A stretch of 64,000 nt of DNA from an uncultured Oscillospiraceae bacterium (GCA_910587255.1 CAJUKT010000121.1:58133-122132), one strand, 5' to 3'. Positions 1-6,900 are shown, counted from the stretch's first letter. The notes: generated by a model from the letters alone, not told the origin. Program-made: numbers and translations.

Positions 1-423
1 AGCTTCAAAGTCACCGGCGAGTATTTTATGAAGCTGCTGAACGGCGACCACACCATGACCATCACCGCCAATGACGGGAAGTCCAGCACGGTCCACACCC
101 TGACCTTCAAGAAGGAGGTCACCGGCGCCACTGTGACGCTGGAGGCCCCCATGGAGGCGGACGCGGCCATCACCATCTGCGTTTTGTCCGTGGCCGGATT
201 CATCCCGGCGGATGCCCACTACACGGTGGAGGTCACGAACAACGCTAAAGACGATGCCCCGATATGGGAGGACTGCACCACTGAGGTAAAGAGCGGGGCG
301 AACCACATTTTCGAGAACAAGACCGCCGCCAATGGCTTTGCGTTCAACTTCCGGGTCACGGCAGAGCGCGGGGCCAGCGGTGAGGGCGGCTACATCAATT
401 CTGTGCAGGGAGGTTTCCAGTAA
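1..423 (+). CDS. Phage tail or fibre protein, C-terminal part (5' truncated)
   Basis: The reading frame is open from base 1, so at least 140 residues of a longer protein are seen. The visible part is rich in short alternating hydrophobic and polar stretches, Thr, Val and Gly, with no Cys pairs or membrane segment, as in beta-sandwich tail or head-fibre domains. Its stop codon overlaps the next start (TAATG). Position just upstream of small tail-end, holin-like and lysin genes supports a virion structural role. An internal Met at base 28 is not a convincing start, because it lacks a ribosome binding site and the frame continues upstream. The exact family is not recognised. Confidence 0.6.
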   Translation, partial: SFKVTGEYFMKLLNGDHTMTITANDGKSSTVHTLTFKKEVTGATVTLEAPMEADAAITICVLSVAGFIPADAHYTVEVTNNAKDDAPIWEDCTTEVKSGANHIFENKTAANGFAFNFRVTAERGASGEGGYINSVQGGFQ

Positions 424-605
424 TGGGACTGAATGTAATCAGGAAGGATTCTGTGAAAGAGAAGCAGAAGGAAAAGACCCGGAAGCAGCTCCAGGAGGAG
501 AACGAGCAGCTCCGGGCCAAGGTCGAGAGCCTGGAGGGGCAGCTCACCGACACGCAGATGGCCCTCTGCGATGTGTACGAGCTGCTGGAAGGTGGTGAGG
601 CGTAA
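423..605 (+). CDS. Small coiled-coil phage protein
   Basis: A 60-residue, highly charged protein. Residues about 10-50 form a continuous heptad-like Glu/Gln/Lys/Leu pattern (QLQEENEQLRAKVESLEGQL), so a helical coiled coil is expected. The start overlaps the stop of the upstream tail gene and the end abuts the start of the next micro-gene, so translation is probably coupled. Proteins like this often sit between tail-fibre and lysis genes in Clostridia prophages. The function is unknown; a tail-assembly or structural helper is only a guess from position. Confidence 0.55.
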   Translation: MGLNVIRKDSVKEKQKEKTRKQLQEENEQLRAKVESLEGQLTDTQMALCDVYELLEGGEA

Positions 606-718
606 TGGCAAAGGTGTACGCTGACCTGATCCGCAAGGGACTGAAGAAGCTCAAAGACGTTCCGGCCCGTCTCCGGGCCGATGTCGAGGCGCTGCTGAAG
701 GAGACCGACCATGAGTAG
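605..718 (+). CDS. CD1375-family micro-protein, copy 1
   Basis: A 37-residue protein starting MAKVYADLIRKGLKKL with a VPARLRADVEALL tail. This matches my memory of the CD1375-family pattern: a start like M-x-K-V-Y-A, a short Lys-rich turn, then D/QVP followed by an amphipathic helix. The family occurs in Clostridia prophages between tail and holin genes and has no established function. The start codon overlaps the previous stop. A second, diverged copy begins 50 bp downstream at 768. Confidence 0.6.
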   Translation: MAKVYADLIRKGLKKLKDVPARLRADVEALLKETDHE

Positions 719-767
719 GCTCCGGGAGTGGCTGCTGAAAGTCTTGCTCAGGAAGGAGGTGCAGACC

Positions 768-884
768 ATGGCCGTTGTGTACGCAACCCTGATTGTCAAG
801 GGTAAGAAGACCCTGGAACAGGTGCCCGCCAAGCTCCGTGAGGAGGTGGAGGACATCCTGGAGGCCCTGGAGGTCAAGGTCTAA
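768..884 (+). CDS. CD1375-family micro-protein, copy 2
   Basis: A 38-residue protein that parallels copy 1 segment by segment: MAVVYATLIVKGKKTL against MAKVYADLIRKGLKKL, then QVPAKLREEVEDIL against DVPARLRADVEALL. The ATG at 768 is preferred because GGAGG lies 8-9 bases upstream. An in-frame ATG at 711, overlapping copy 1, would add 19 residues but has no such site. A GC-rich hairpin follows at 899-926. The function is unknown; the tandem arrangement suggests duplication and divergence. Confidence 0.6.
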   Translation: MAVVYATLIVKGKKTLEQVPAKLREEVEDILEALEVKV

Positions 885-898
885 GGACCAGCGCAAAT

Positions 899-926
899 AG
901 GCCGTTCCCGCTATTGGGGGCGGCCT
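899..926. other. GC-rich hairpin between phage genes
   Basis: The arms AGGCCGTTCCC and GGGGGCGGCCT pair along their whole length, allowing two G-U pairs, around a 6-base loop. There is no U-run afterwards, so it is more likely an RNA stability or processing element, or an attenuator, than a classical terminator. It separates the CD1375-type genes from the membrane/lysis genes. Confidence 0.5.
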
Positions 927-979
927 CCTATGTTGCTAAACTGCGTGAAATCGTTATTGAAACAGGAGGAAGTGTAGTA

Positions 980-1417
980 GTGAACGTCCAAGAGCTTTTA
1001 GCTGGCGGGGGCGGTCTGCTTCTGGTTCTGATGACCCTTATGCAGATTGCCCCCGTCAAGATTAACCCCTGGTCTTGGCTGGCGAGAGCCATCGGCCGGG
1101 CTGTCAACGCTGAGGTCATCAAGAAGCTGGATGACCACATCACCATGGATGACCGGCGCACCGCTGATGGACACCGAGCCCGCATCTTGCATTTCAACAA
1201 TGAGTTGTTGCGGGACATCGGCCACACGCAGGAGGAGTTTTTTGAGGTGCTGGCCGAGATAGATGCCTATGAAGATTATTGCCGGGAGCACCCTGAGTAT
1301 CCGAACAACCGGGCTGTCCTAGCAATCGAAAACATCCAGGAGGTCTACAAGGAACGCCTGAAGAAACATGACTTCCTCCAGGTCAGCTCGGCCCCCCGAA
1401 AGGAGCAGATGCCATGA
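980..1417 (+). CDS. Phage membrane-anchored protein (holin-like region)
   Basis: A 145-residue protein started at GTG 980, because AGGAGG at 965-970 gives ideal spacing. An earlier ATG at 914 lies in the preceding hairpin and is disfavoured. A Gly/Leu-rich segment (residues about 7-24) is the only hydrophobic stretch and is followed by a long soluble, charged helical region rich in Glu, Asp and Arg. Position between virion genes and the lysin suggests a lysis-cassette or superinfection-type membrane protein. No specific family is recognised. It overlaps the next gene by 4 bp. Confidence 0.5.
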   Translation: MNVQELLAGGGGLLLVLMTLMQIAPVKINPWSWLARAIGRAVNAEVIKKLDDHITMDDRRTADGHRARILHFNNELLRDIGHTQEEFFEVLAEIDAYEDYCREHPEYPNNRAVLAIENIQEVYKERLKKHDFLQVSSAPRKEQMP

Positions 1418-1827
1418 AGACAGCCCTGATCGCCGTCGGCACTCTGGTGGTCGGTATCGCCCTGGGCATTGTGTACTGCGAGGCCACCATCCGACACCTA
1501 CGAAAGAGGCTGAAGGAGCTGCGGTCGGGGAAGCCCCCGCCCAGCATCCTGCGGTCAGTGACGCGGTTCCTGTTCGTTACCACGCAGATATGCGCCATTC
1601 TCTGGGTGTCGTGGTCCTATGGCATCGCCACCTACTCTACCATCGTGCTGGAGCAGCCGTTCCCGGTTGAGGAGCTGAGCCGCCAGGCCATCATCACACT
1701 CCTGGGTATGAGCGGCCTGAAGGTAGTGGAGAACATCTTCGAGCACAACGAGGGCGTAGTGTTCGGCCAGAGCCGGACTGAGGATGATCCGCCCGATGAG
1801 GGCGGGGAACAGGAAGGAGAAGGATAA
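1414..1827 (+). CDS. Phage membrane protein, putative holin accessory
   Basis: A 137-residue protein with an N-terminal hydrophobic helix (residues about 3-22), a basic loop (RHLRKRLKELRSGK), a second hydrophobic segment (about 48-72, with Trp/Ile/Tyr) and an acidic C-terminus ending in DDPPDEGGEQEGEG. Two membrane spans and a charged tail next to an endolysin are typical of holin or holin-accessory proteins, but there is no family-level match that I recognise. The start overlaps the previous stop, and the endolysin GTG follows after 3 bp. Confidence 0.5.
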   Translation: MKTALIAVGTLVVGIALGIVYCEATIRHLRKRLKELRSGKPPPSILRSVTRFLFVTTQICAILWVSWSYGIATYSTIVLEQPFPVEELSRQAIITLLGMSGLKVVENIFEHNEGVVFGQSRTEDDPPDEGGEQEGEG

Positions 1828-1830
1828 ATC

Positions 1831-3252
1831 GTGACTACGAAAATGAGGTCCGAGGTCGTGCAGTCCGCACAAAAGATTATTTTTGGGAATGAGGGAGGGT
1901 ACAGCTCCGTAAACGCGAATGACAACGGGGCTGTAAGCGTCGGCAAGGTACAGTGGCACGCTGGGCGGGCGCTTGCCCTCCTGAAGAAGATATGCGCGGC
2001 GGAAAGCGGGGCGGCCTCCATCCTGGGGACCGCCCTGTATGGAGAAATCACAACGGCGGCGTCTGGGGCCTGGAAAGCCAGGACGGTGAACTCGGCGGAA
2101 AAAGCGGCGATCAGCAAGTTGCTCTCCACCGATACCGGGAAGCGTGTGCAAGATGCTCAGGCAGAAACGGACGTGGGTGCGTATGTGGACCACGGGCTGG
2201 CGGTGGGGGTGGATGCTCCGGCGGCCCTTGTATATTTTGCGGACATGGAAAACCAGGGCGGCGGCGGTGCATCTGCGAGGGTGGCTGCTGCCGCCCAAAA
2301 GCCCGTAACCCTGGACACGATACACGCCGCAGGACTCGCAGACAGGGTGATGGGCAAATACGCCACCAGGCGGAAAAAAGTGTATGAGGCCGCAAAGAAG
2401 CTGAAATGGAGCGAGGAAGAGAAGGGAGGCCAGAACATGAGCTTCACGCCCAGACTGACCCGGCCGGAGGCCGGGAACAAGTATTACATCACAAAGGCCG
2501 CCGGGGGATACTCCGACGCCGTGAAGGGGAGCCCCACCGATTCGGCTTGCAATGTGTTGTCGAACTGCGTGGGGTACGCCTATGGCCGGTTCAATGAGAT
2601 TATCGGGGAAGGAGCCTGTAAGCACCTGCGCCCTGTGAACGCTGAGAACTTCATCCAGTACAAGGGCACCTTGGAGGTCGGCATGGAGCCGCGCCTGGGG
2701 GCCTGTATGGTCTGGCAGAAGGGGGCCACCCTGAAAGGGTCCGACGGCGCGGGTCACGTTGCCATCGTGGAGAAGATCGTCAGCTCTACCGAAATCGTGA
2801 CATCCGAGAGCGGCTGGGGGGCCTCCAAGCCCTTCTGGACGCAGACCCGGAAGAAGGGGAGCGGCAACTGGGGCCAGGGGAGCAGCTACAAGTTCCTGGG
2901 CTTCATCTACAATCCAGCGGCCTGCTGCCAGGGTACGGTCCCTTCCGCTCCTGCCGCCGCAGAAAAGCCGTCAGCCACGCCCACCACGGAGAAGAAGGCC
3001 AAGGAAGCAGCCAGGTCCCTCAATAAAGCCCTGGCCGGAACATACGTTGTTACCGCGGACAAGGGCCTCCACATCCGCAGCGGCGCCGGTTCCGGGAAGA
3101 GTAGCCTCGCCGTGCTCCCAAAGGGGACGAAGGTGAGGAACTATGGCTACTACACCGATCTCAGCGGCGTCGCATGGCTGTATGTGCAGGTCGCCTACAA
3201 GGGCGTTACCTACACCGGTTTTTGCAGCGGCCAGTATCTGAGCAAACAGTGA
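1831..3252 (+). CDS. Phage endolysin: lysozyme-like, CHAP and SH3 modules
   Basis: A 473-residue peptidoglycan hydrolase started at GTG 1831, with an AGGAGAAGG-type site 8 bases upstream. Residues about 5-190 form an N-terminal lysozyme-like region containing EGGYSSVNANDNGAVSVGKV and several Ala-rich helices. Residues about 205-355 are a CHAP amidohydrolase: the catalytic Cys lies in the segment CNVLSNCVGYAYGRF and the catalytic His in GHVAIVEKI. Residues about 400-473 form an SH3b-like wall-binding domain (GLHIRSGAG, LPKGTKVRNYGY). Two putative catalytic modules in one lysin imply cleavage of both glycan and peptide bonds. It likely acts after release by the neighbouring membrane proteins. 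Confidence 0.8.
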   Translation: MTTKMRSEVVQSAQKIIFGNEGGYSSVNANDNGAVSVGKVQWHAGRALALLKKICAAESGAASILGTALYGEITTAASGAWKARTVNSAEKAAISKLLSTDTGKRVQDAQAETDVGAYVDHGLAVGVDAPAALVYFADMENQGGGGASARVAAAAQKPVTLDTIHAAGLADRVMGKYATRRKKVYEAAKKLKWSEEEKGGQNMSFTPRLTRPEAGNKYYITKAAGGYSDAVKGSPTDSACNVLSNCVGYAYGRFNEIIGEGACKHLRPVNAENFIQYKGTLEVGMEPRLGACMVWQKGATLKGSDGAGHVAIVEKIVSSTEIVTSESGWGASKPFWTQTRKKGSGNWGQGSSYKFLGFIYNPAACCQGTVPSAPAAAEKPSATPTTEKKAKEAARSLNKALAGTYVVTADKGLHIRSGAGSGKSSLAVLPKGTKVRNYGYYTDLSGVAWLYVQVAYKGVTYTGFCSGQYLSKQ

Positions 3253-3257
3253 GCGCC

Positions 3258-3428
3258 ATGAAGTGCTCAATATGCGGTCGAGAGATTGCCACCATAAAGC
3301 CGTGCTCCTACAACCGGAAGGGGCTTTATACCTGCGACGAGTGCTGTGAGGCGTGTTTCAGGAGCGAGCCCTTTCCGTGTAGAGAGCATGAAGAAAGACG
3401 GGCCTCTGTGCCCACCGTCAATCAATAA
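3258..3428 (+). CDS. Small zinc-finger-like phage protein
   Basis: A 56-residue protein with Cys pairs CSIC (residues 3-6) and CDEC-CEAC (about 27-34) plus a Cys-His tail (PCREHEE), which suits one or two zinc sites. It starts 5 bp after the lysin stop at ATG 3258. It is too short for an enzyme. Proteins of this type in phages are often nucleic-acid or protein adaptors, but no function can be assigned from the sequence. Confidence 0.5.
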   Translation: MKCSICGREIATIKPCSYNRKGLYTCDECCEACFRSEPFPCREHEERRASVPTVNQ

Positions 3429-3440
3429 GGAGGAAAAATT

Positions 3441-3776
3441 ATGGAAGTCATCGTTCAGAACATCCCCGCGGTCATCTCCGTCATCCTGCCCCTGGTGCTG
3501 GTGCTCATGGTCGTGACGAACATCATCGTCGAGGTCCTGAAGGGCCTGACCTGGGGGAAGCTGCCGACCAACCTGCTGGCCTTCATCATCGCCATGGCCG
3601 TCACGCTGCTGGCCTTCTTCGCCATGTGCCAGATCGCCGGCGTCCCCATCACCTGGTACATGGTGGTCGGCGCTATCGTCCTGGGATTCTTCGTCTGCTT
3701 CGCTGCTATGTACGGCTTCGACAAGCTGAAGCAGACCATGGAGCAGATTAACAGCATCAAGCGGAAGAAAGAGTAA
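3441..3776 (+). CDS. Phage holin-like membrane protein
   Basis: A 111-residue protein preceded by AAGGAGGAAA. Three hydrophobic segments are visible (residues about 7-33, 46-65 and 72-93), followed by a charged helix ending KRKKE. A small size, multiple membrane spans and a basic tail right after the endolysin fit a holin that controls lysin release. This is the last gene of the late operon; a strong terminator begins 12 bp beyond its stop. Confidence 0.6.
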   Translation: MEVIVQNIPAVISVILPLVLVLMVVTNIIVEVLKGLTWGKLPTNLLAFIIAMAVTLLAFFAMCQIAGVPITWYMVVGAIVLGFFVCFAAMYGFDKLKQTMEQINSIKRKKE

Positions 3777-3787
3777 CAGCCCTTTAT

Positions 3788-3828
3788 AGCCCCCGTCTCG
3801 GCTTCGGCCGGGGCGGGGGATTTTTTTG
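3788..3828 (+). terminator. Rho-independent terminator of the phage late operon
   Basis: GCCCCCGTCTCGGC, a TTCG tetraloop and GCCGGGGCGGGGG pair into a long GC-rich stem followed directly by a run of seven T residues. This ends the tail-lysis transcription unit. Confidence 0.9.
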
Positions 3829-4402
3829 TTGTTTTTGCATGGATTTAGCCTCAAAAACTGTGCGTTTTTACCAAATCACAACTTTTTCGTTGAGAAAAGA
3901 CTGATTTTATAGTGATTTCGCGGATTTTCAGAACGGGAAAAAATGGCAAAACAGAGTTGATTTGTTCAGAATATACTTATACCACCCCGGAGAAACGCGC
4001 CTCTAAGACCCGTCTAAGCCCGTTCTAAGACGTGTTTTCCATGGGAGACGTTTTGGGCTCAAAATCCGCCACCCACGGACAGGATTTTCAGCCTTCTGTG
4101 GGAGCGGTTTTCGCCTGCACCACCATGGAAAGCGTCAATGCCCCCTACAATCGAAATAAAGCCCCGTAAATGCGTCCTATGACGTGAGTCCACCAAATTA
4201 CTTACCGAGACGGTCAGCTTGCTTAAAACGCATTACAGCGCGAAATACGCCCCCTTACCAGCAGATGCCGGAAATGAACTCCGTGCAAGTTGGTTATGGG
4301 GCGTTATTTTTTGACTAAAAGCAGTAATATCACATTAGAAATGTATCGAATAAAGCGTAAGATTGACACACAAAAATATTTTGGAATATTTCAATTTTTG
4401 AC
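3829..4402. other. Gene-free regulatory stretch between lysis and accessory blocks
   Basis: About 570 bp without a credible gene on either strand. It is clearly more AT-rich than the flanks. It contains one orphan operator-like copy (4202-4216) and the phrase CCCGTCTAAGCCCG (about 4009-4022), part of which recurs near 12908. The AT-rich run just before the promoter (4370-4402) resembles the run before the second promoter at 10320. No RNA gene was recognised. Confidence 0.5.
4202..4216. promoter_or_regulatory. Orphan operator-like 15-mer
   Basis: TTACCGAGACGGTCA has the same 6-3-6 layout (TTACCG, 3-base spacer, CGGTMA) as the palindromes at the two accessory promoters. No promoter elements surround it, so it may be an auxiliary binding site about 200 bp upstream of the first promoter. 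Confidence 0.5.
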
Positions 4403-4431
4403 TTGACATTACCGTGTCGGTAAGTTAGAAT
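4403..4431 (+). promoter_or_regulatory. Accessory promoter 1 with embedded palindromic operator
   Basis: TTGACA at 4403-4408, a 17-bp spacer and TAGAAT at 4426-4431 form a near-consensus sigma-70 promoter. The spacer begins with the 15-bp palindrome TTACCG-TGT-CGGTAA (4409-4423), so a bound repressor would directly cover the polymerase site. An almost identical promoter lies at 10345-10373. Confidence 0.85.
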
Positions 4432-4445
4432 GATGACAATGAAAC

Positions 4446-4460
4446 TTACCAAGACGGTCA
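4446..4460. promoter_or_regulatory. Downstream operator copy at promoter 1
   Basis: TTACCAAGACGGTCA lies 37 bp downstream of the main palindrome, start to start, within the early transcribed region. It keeps the CGGT half and the 3-base spacer. A matching copy lies downstream of promoter 2 at 10393-10407. Confidence 0.6.
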
Positions 4461-4523
4461 GTTTCTGAGCGCACCGCCTGCTGAGGGCGGTGCGCGAACA
4501 CTTTGGCAGGAGGTGTACCTCTC

Positions 4524-4670
4524 ATGGAAGAAGGTGATGTGAGCATGACCGCTATGGAAGCTGCTCGCCTGATTGACTGGCTCATGAGCAACGGTCACAC
4601 GGCAGATGAGGCTACCCAGTGTATCAAGTACATCGCTGGAACGCCGGCCCCGGCCAAGCCGGAAAAGTAA
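4524..4670 (+). CDS. Small protein, first gene of accessory operon 1
   Basis: A 48-residue protein; AGGAGGT about 9 bases upstream selects ATG 4524. An in-frame ATG at 4545 is possible. It reads as an amphipathic helical N-terminal half (AMEAARLIDWLMSNGHTADEAT) with a short PAPAKPEK tail. Spacing and leader position suggest it is translated strongly from promoter 1. Two hairpins immediately follow it, which may reduce or tune downstream expression. No family is recognised. Confidence 0.5.
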   Translation: MEEGDVSMTAMEAARLIDWLMSNGHTADEATQCIKYIAGTPAPAKPEK

Positions 4671-4673
4671 AAA

Positions 4674-4749
4674 GTTAGGCTCCCCCGCAGCGACCAAACT
4701 ACCGGGAGCCTAACCCATAAGGCGGGACGGGACCTGCCCCCGTCTCGCC
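4674..4749. other. Two tandem hairpins after the first accessory gene
   Basis: The first hairpin has perfect 11-bp arms GTTAGGCTCCC (4674-4684) and GGGAGCCTAAC (4704-4714). The second pairs GGCGGGACGGG (4721-4731) with CCCGTCTCGCC (4739-4749), with one G-T position. Neither has a T-run. They sit between the leader gene and the rest of the operon. Confidence 0.6.
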
Positions 4750-4807
4750 ACCTATGGTAACAGACGGGCAGGAGAAAGTCAAGGCCGAGAGGCTGGGAGG
4801 TAACGAT

Positions 4808-5125
4808 ATGAAGAGCAAGGTTTACAAGCTGGATGGCAAGATGTTCCGCTACAACTTCGACCGCAGCACGGTGGAGTACGTCGCCAAGGCCGGCAAGGAA
4901 GAGCTGAAGGATGAGGCCGAGTGGATGCAGAAGTACGGTGAACCGCTGTTCGGCATCGAACACGACGGCTACATGGTGATCGACAGCATCGGCCTGAGCC
5001 GGGAGAACTGGGAGAACCACGAGGCCCGCGACGGCTACCTGCACGGCTGGGCGCAGGACCTGGAGGCTGAGTCCTCCCAGCTGGCGGCGGACTTCGTGAA
5101 GTACGAGCTGCCGTACTTGATGTAA
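4808..5125 (+). CDS. Hypothetical accessory protein, 105 aa
   Basis: ATG 4808 is chosen because GGGAGG lies 7 bases upstream; an in-frame start at 4754 lacks this. The protein is acidic and mixed alpha/beta in appearance, with Tyr/Phe-rich N-terminal strands (KVYKLDGKMFRYNF) and a Glu/Asp/Trp-rich helical middle. There is no Cys pair, signal peptide or membrane segment. No catalytic motif is visible. It is the first gene after the tandem hairpins of operon 1. The function is unknown. Confidence 0.5.
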   Translation: MKSKVYKLDGKMFRYNFDRSTVEYVAKAGKEELKDEAEWMQKYGEPLFGIEHDGYMVIDSIGLSRENWENHEARDGYLHGWAQDLEAESSQLAADFVKYELPYLM

Positions 5126-5142
5126 GGAAAGGAGAGATTGAA

Positions 5143-5775
5143 ATGGCAGTTATCGCTGGTATCTACGGCAAGACCGAGCCTGAGTATGTGGGCTGTGTCC
5201 TCAGCACCTATGAGCTCAACGGGTACAACGATTCTGATTGGTACGCTGTCTGCTGGGATAGGGAGCAACAGAAGCTGGTTGAAGTCGAGTACGACACCAC
5301 CAGGGCGGGCGGCGGCGGCCGCGCCGAGATCGACGCCACCCAGGAAGTATTGCGGGAGGTGTACCGCTGGTACAAGCGAATGGGCCGGGAGCATTTCGAC
5401 TGCTGCACCAATCCTTCCAACGCCAAGAAGGTCCAGAAGGGTGACACCGTGAGGGTCGTCCGGGGGCGGAAGGTTCCGAAGGGTACTGAGGGAGTAGTGT
5501 TCTGGGTCGGCACTCGGTACAACCAGTACAGCCGGATGGATGAGGAGCGTGTGGGCATCGAGGTGGCCGGAGAGCGGGTCTTCTTGAACGCCGAATATGT
5601 CGAGGTCATCGACTGGGAGGCAAGGCTTGTGACCGGCCGGGAGCGGAAGCAGGCCATCCGCAACTTTGCCGTAAACTCCATGCCGCGCCATTTTCGGCAT
5701 TTGTTCAGCCGGCGGGACTGGGAGTGGGCCGAGTTCGTCGGCAAGACCCCCGGATGGAAGCAGTTGGTAGCTTGA
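5143..5775 (+). CDS. Hypothetical accessory protein with KOW-like segment
   Basis: A 210-residue protein preceded by AAGGAAAGGAGAG. Residues about 97-125 (VQKGDTVRVVRGRKVPKGTEGVVFWVGT) resemble a KOW/SH3-type barrel, in which a GD-x-V-x-V-x-G segment is followed by a G-x-x-G-x-V strand; such barrels bind RNA or ribosomal partners. The N-terminal part is Tyr/Trp-rich and acidic, and the C-terminal part basic. The function is unknown; an RNA- or ribosome-linked role is only an inference from the KOW-like stretch. Confidence 0.5.
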   Translation: MAVIAGIYGKTEPEYVGCVLSTYELNGYNDSDWYAVCWDREQQKLVEVEYDTTRAGGGGRAEIDATQEVLREVYRWYKRMGREHFDCCTNPSNAKKVQKGDTVRVVRGRKVPKGTEGVVFWVGTRYNQYSRMDEERVGIEVAGERVFLNAEYVEVIDWEARLVTGRERKQAIRNFAVNSMPRHFRHLFSRRDWEWAEFVGKTPGWKQLVA

Positions 5776-5789
5776 TGGGGGTGAGCTGA

Positions 5790-5954
5790 TTGACACCTGA
5801 GCTGTTGGATGAAGCGGTGGTAGCCCTTGCCATCCTGACGGGCTACCTGCTCATCCTGTTTGTCGGCGGCCTGATTGCCGACTATGTATTCCCGCACATC
5901 CCGTTCATCCAGCGATTCCTGGATAGCCTCCCGGACTGGAAGGACGAAGACTGA
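5790..5954 (+). CDS. Small single-span membrane protein
   Basis: A 54-residue protein started at TTG 5790, with a GGGGGTG-type site about 8 bases upstream. A hydrophobic segment at residues about 9-30 (VVALAILTGYLLILFVGGLIA) is followed by an amphipathic, Pro/Phe-rich tail ending PDWKDED. It lies tightly between two operon genes, so it is likely translated. It is the only clear membrane protein in accessory operon 1. The function is unknown. Confidence 0.45.
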   Translation: MTPELLDEAVVALAILTGYLLILFVGGLIADYVFPHIPFIQRFLDSLPDWKDED

Positions 5955-5969
5955 AAGGAGAAACGGTAC

Positions 5970-6344
5970 ATGCCTGCAATTCGCAACAAGGAAGACCTCT
6001 GTCTCGCCTATGAACGCCTGAGCATCTTCAAAGAGGCCGGAAAAGGCGATTGCCAAAAGGCTGCGGAGCTGAAGAAGCAGATTCGTTCCTACTCAAAGCT
6101 CCCTCGCTGTTCACACATTGTCCGCGATGATGGCTTTGACGGATATGTCAAGTTGATAGAGCTGCCGGGTGACTTCGATGACTTCAGCAGGGAGGAAGCG
6201 ACAGAGTGGTTCGACAGGAACTGTACCTTGGGTCCGATCTGTTCTCCCTACGACTGTACTGGGAAGCCGTTCACGGTATGGTTCAAGGTGTTCCGCAGGC
6301 GAGGCCACTGGTTCGTTTACCATGCAGTATCATTTGATGTTTGA
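5970..6344 (+). CDS. Hypothetical accessory protein, 124 aa
   Basis: Preceded by GAAAGGAGAAACGG. The N-terminal third is helical and Lys/Glu-rich. The C-terminal half contains aromatic strands (FTVWFKVFRRRGHWFVYHAVSF) and four Cys residues (PRCSH, NCTLGPICSPYDC) that could form a metal site or simply be buried. No known domain is recognised. The gene ends 21 bp before the next start. Confidence 0.45.
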   Translation: MPAIRNKEDLCLAYERLSIFKEAGKGDCQKAAELKKQIRSYSKLPRCSHIVRDDGFDGYVKLIELPGDFDDFSREEATEWFDRNCTLGPICSPYDCTGKPFTVWFKVFRRRGHWFVYHAVSFDV

Positions 6345-6364
6345 GAAAAAAGAGGATTATGATT

Positions 6365-6598
6365 ATGCCGAACATGAGCTACTGCCGATTCCGCAACACC
6401 CGGAGCGATATGGAGGACTGCTTGGATACTCTCCGGGAAGAGAAGCACCTGAGTACCGATGAGGCCCAGGCTGGTTGCCGGATGTTCGATGACATCCTGG
6501 ACTTCTGCCGGGATATGGGTATCATCGACAGCTATGACGCTGGGATGCTGGAGGCCCTCTTCGACGGCCTGACCACGGAGGAGGATAACGATGAATGA
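6365..6598 (+). CDS. Conserved phage-type protein (MPNMSYCRF family)
   Basis: A 77-residue acidic protein whose N-terminus MPNMSYCRFRNT matches a short protein I recall as common in gut phages and integrative elements of Bacillota. ATG 6365 is used because family members begin there; ATGs at 6341 and 6359 are in frame but upstream of the conserved start. The rest is helical with Cys residues at about 18, 37 and 47. Its function is not known. It overlaps the next gene by 8 bp, indicating translational coupling. Confidence 0.6.
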   Translation: MPNMSYCRFRNTRSDMEDCLDTLREEKHLSTDEAQAGCRMFDDILDFCRDMGIIDSYDAGMLEALFDGLTTEEDNDE

Positions 6599-6887
6599 TC
6601 CGTATTGGGTCCGGTGGTCCCATTGGACCGACCAGGGGATGGTCGAGCACGGCCAGATGCCCAGAAAGAAGATGCAGGAGAACCTTCAGCGGTTCGAGGT
6701 CGAGGCCAAGAAGCTGCTGGCTGAGACCGGTGCTGACCATGTGTTGTATGGCCGGAAGCTCTACGACGAGGGTGGGGAGCTGGAAGAGCTCCGCTTCTAC
6801 CTGATGCCGATGACCGATGAGGAGTTCGAGAAAGAGGTGGTGCCGCTGAAGAGTCAGCAGGTGTACGCCGTCCACAAGATGAAGTGA
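6591..6887 (+). CDS. Hypothetical accessory protein, 98 aa
   Basis: The start overlaps the previous gene; GGAGGA lies a few bases upstream. The first 15 residues are Trp/Tyr-rich (YWVRWSHWTDQG). They are followed by a long charged helix (RKKMQENLQRFEVEAKKLLAE) and a strand-rich tail. No Cys cluster or membrane span is present. No function can be assigned. Confidence 0.45.
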   Translation: MNDPYWVRWSHWTDQGMVEHGQMPRKKMQENLQRFEVEAKKLLAETGADHVLYGRKLYDEGGELEELRFYLMPMTDEEFEKEVVPLKSQQVYAVHKMK

Positions 6888-6900
6888 GGAGGTTGGGGCC

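Noticed and set aside
1555..2757. 400-codon open frame on the minus strand across the lysin gene
   Set aside because: It lies opposite the endolysin and holin-like genes, shows no ribosome site and has a Pro/His/Arg-rich composition typical of an antisense shadow in GC-rich coding DNA.
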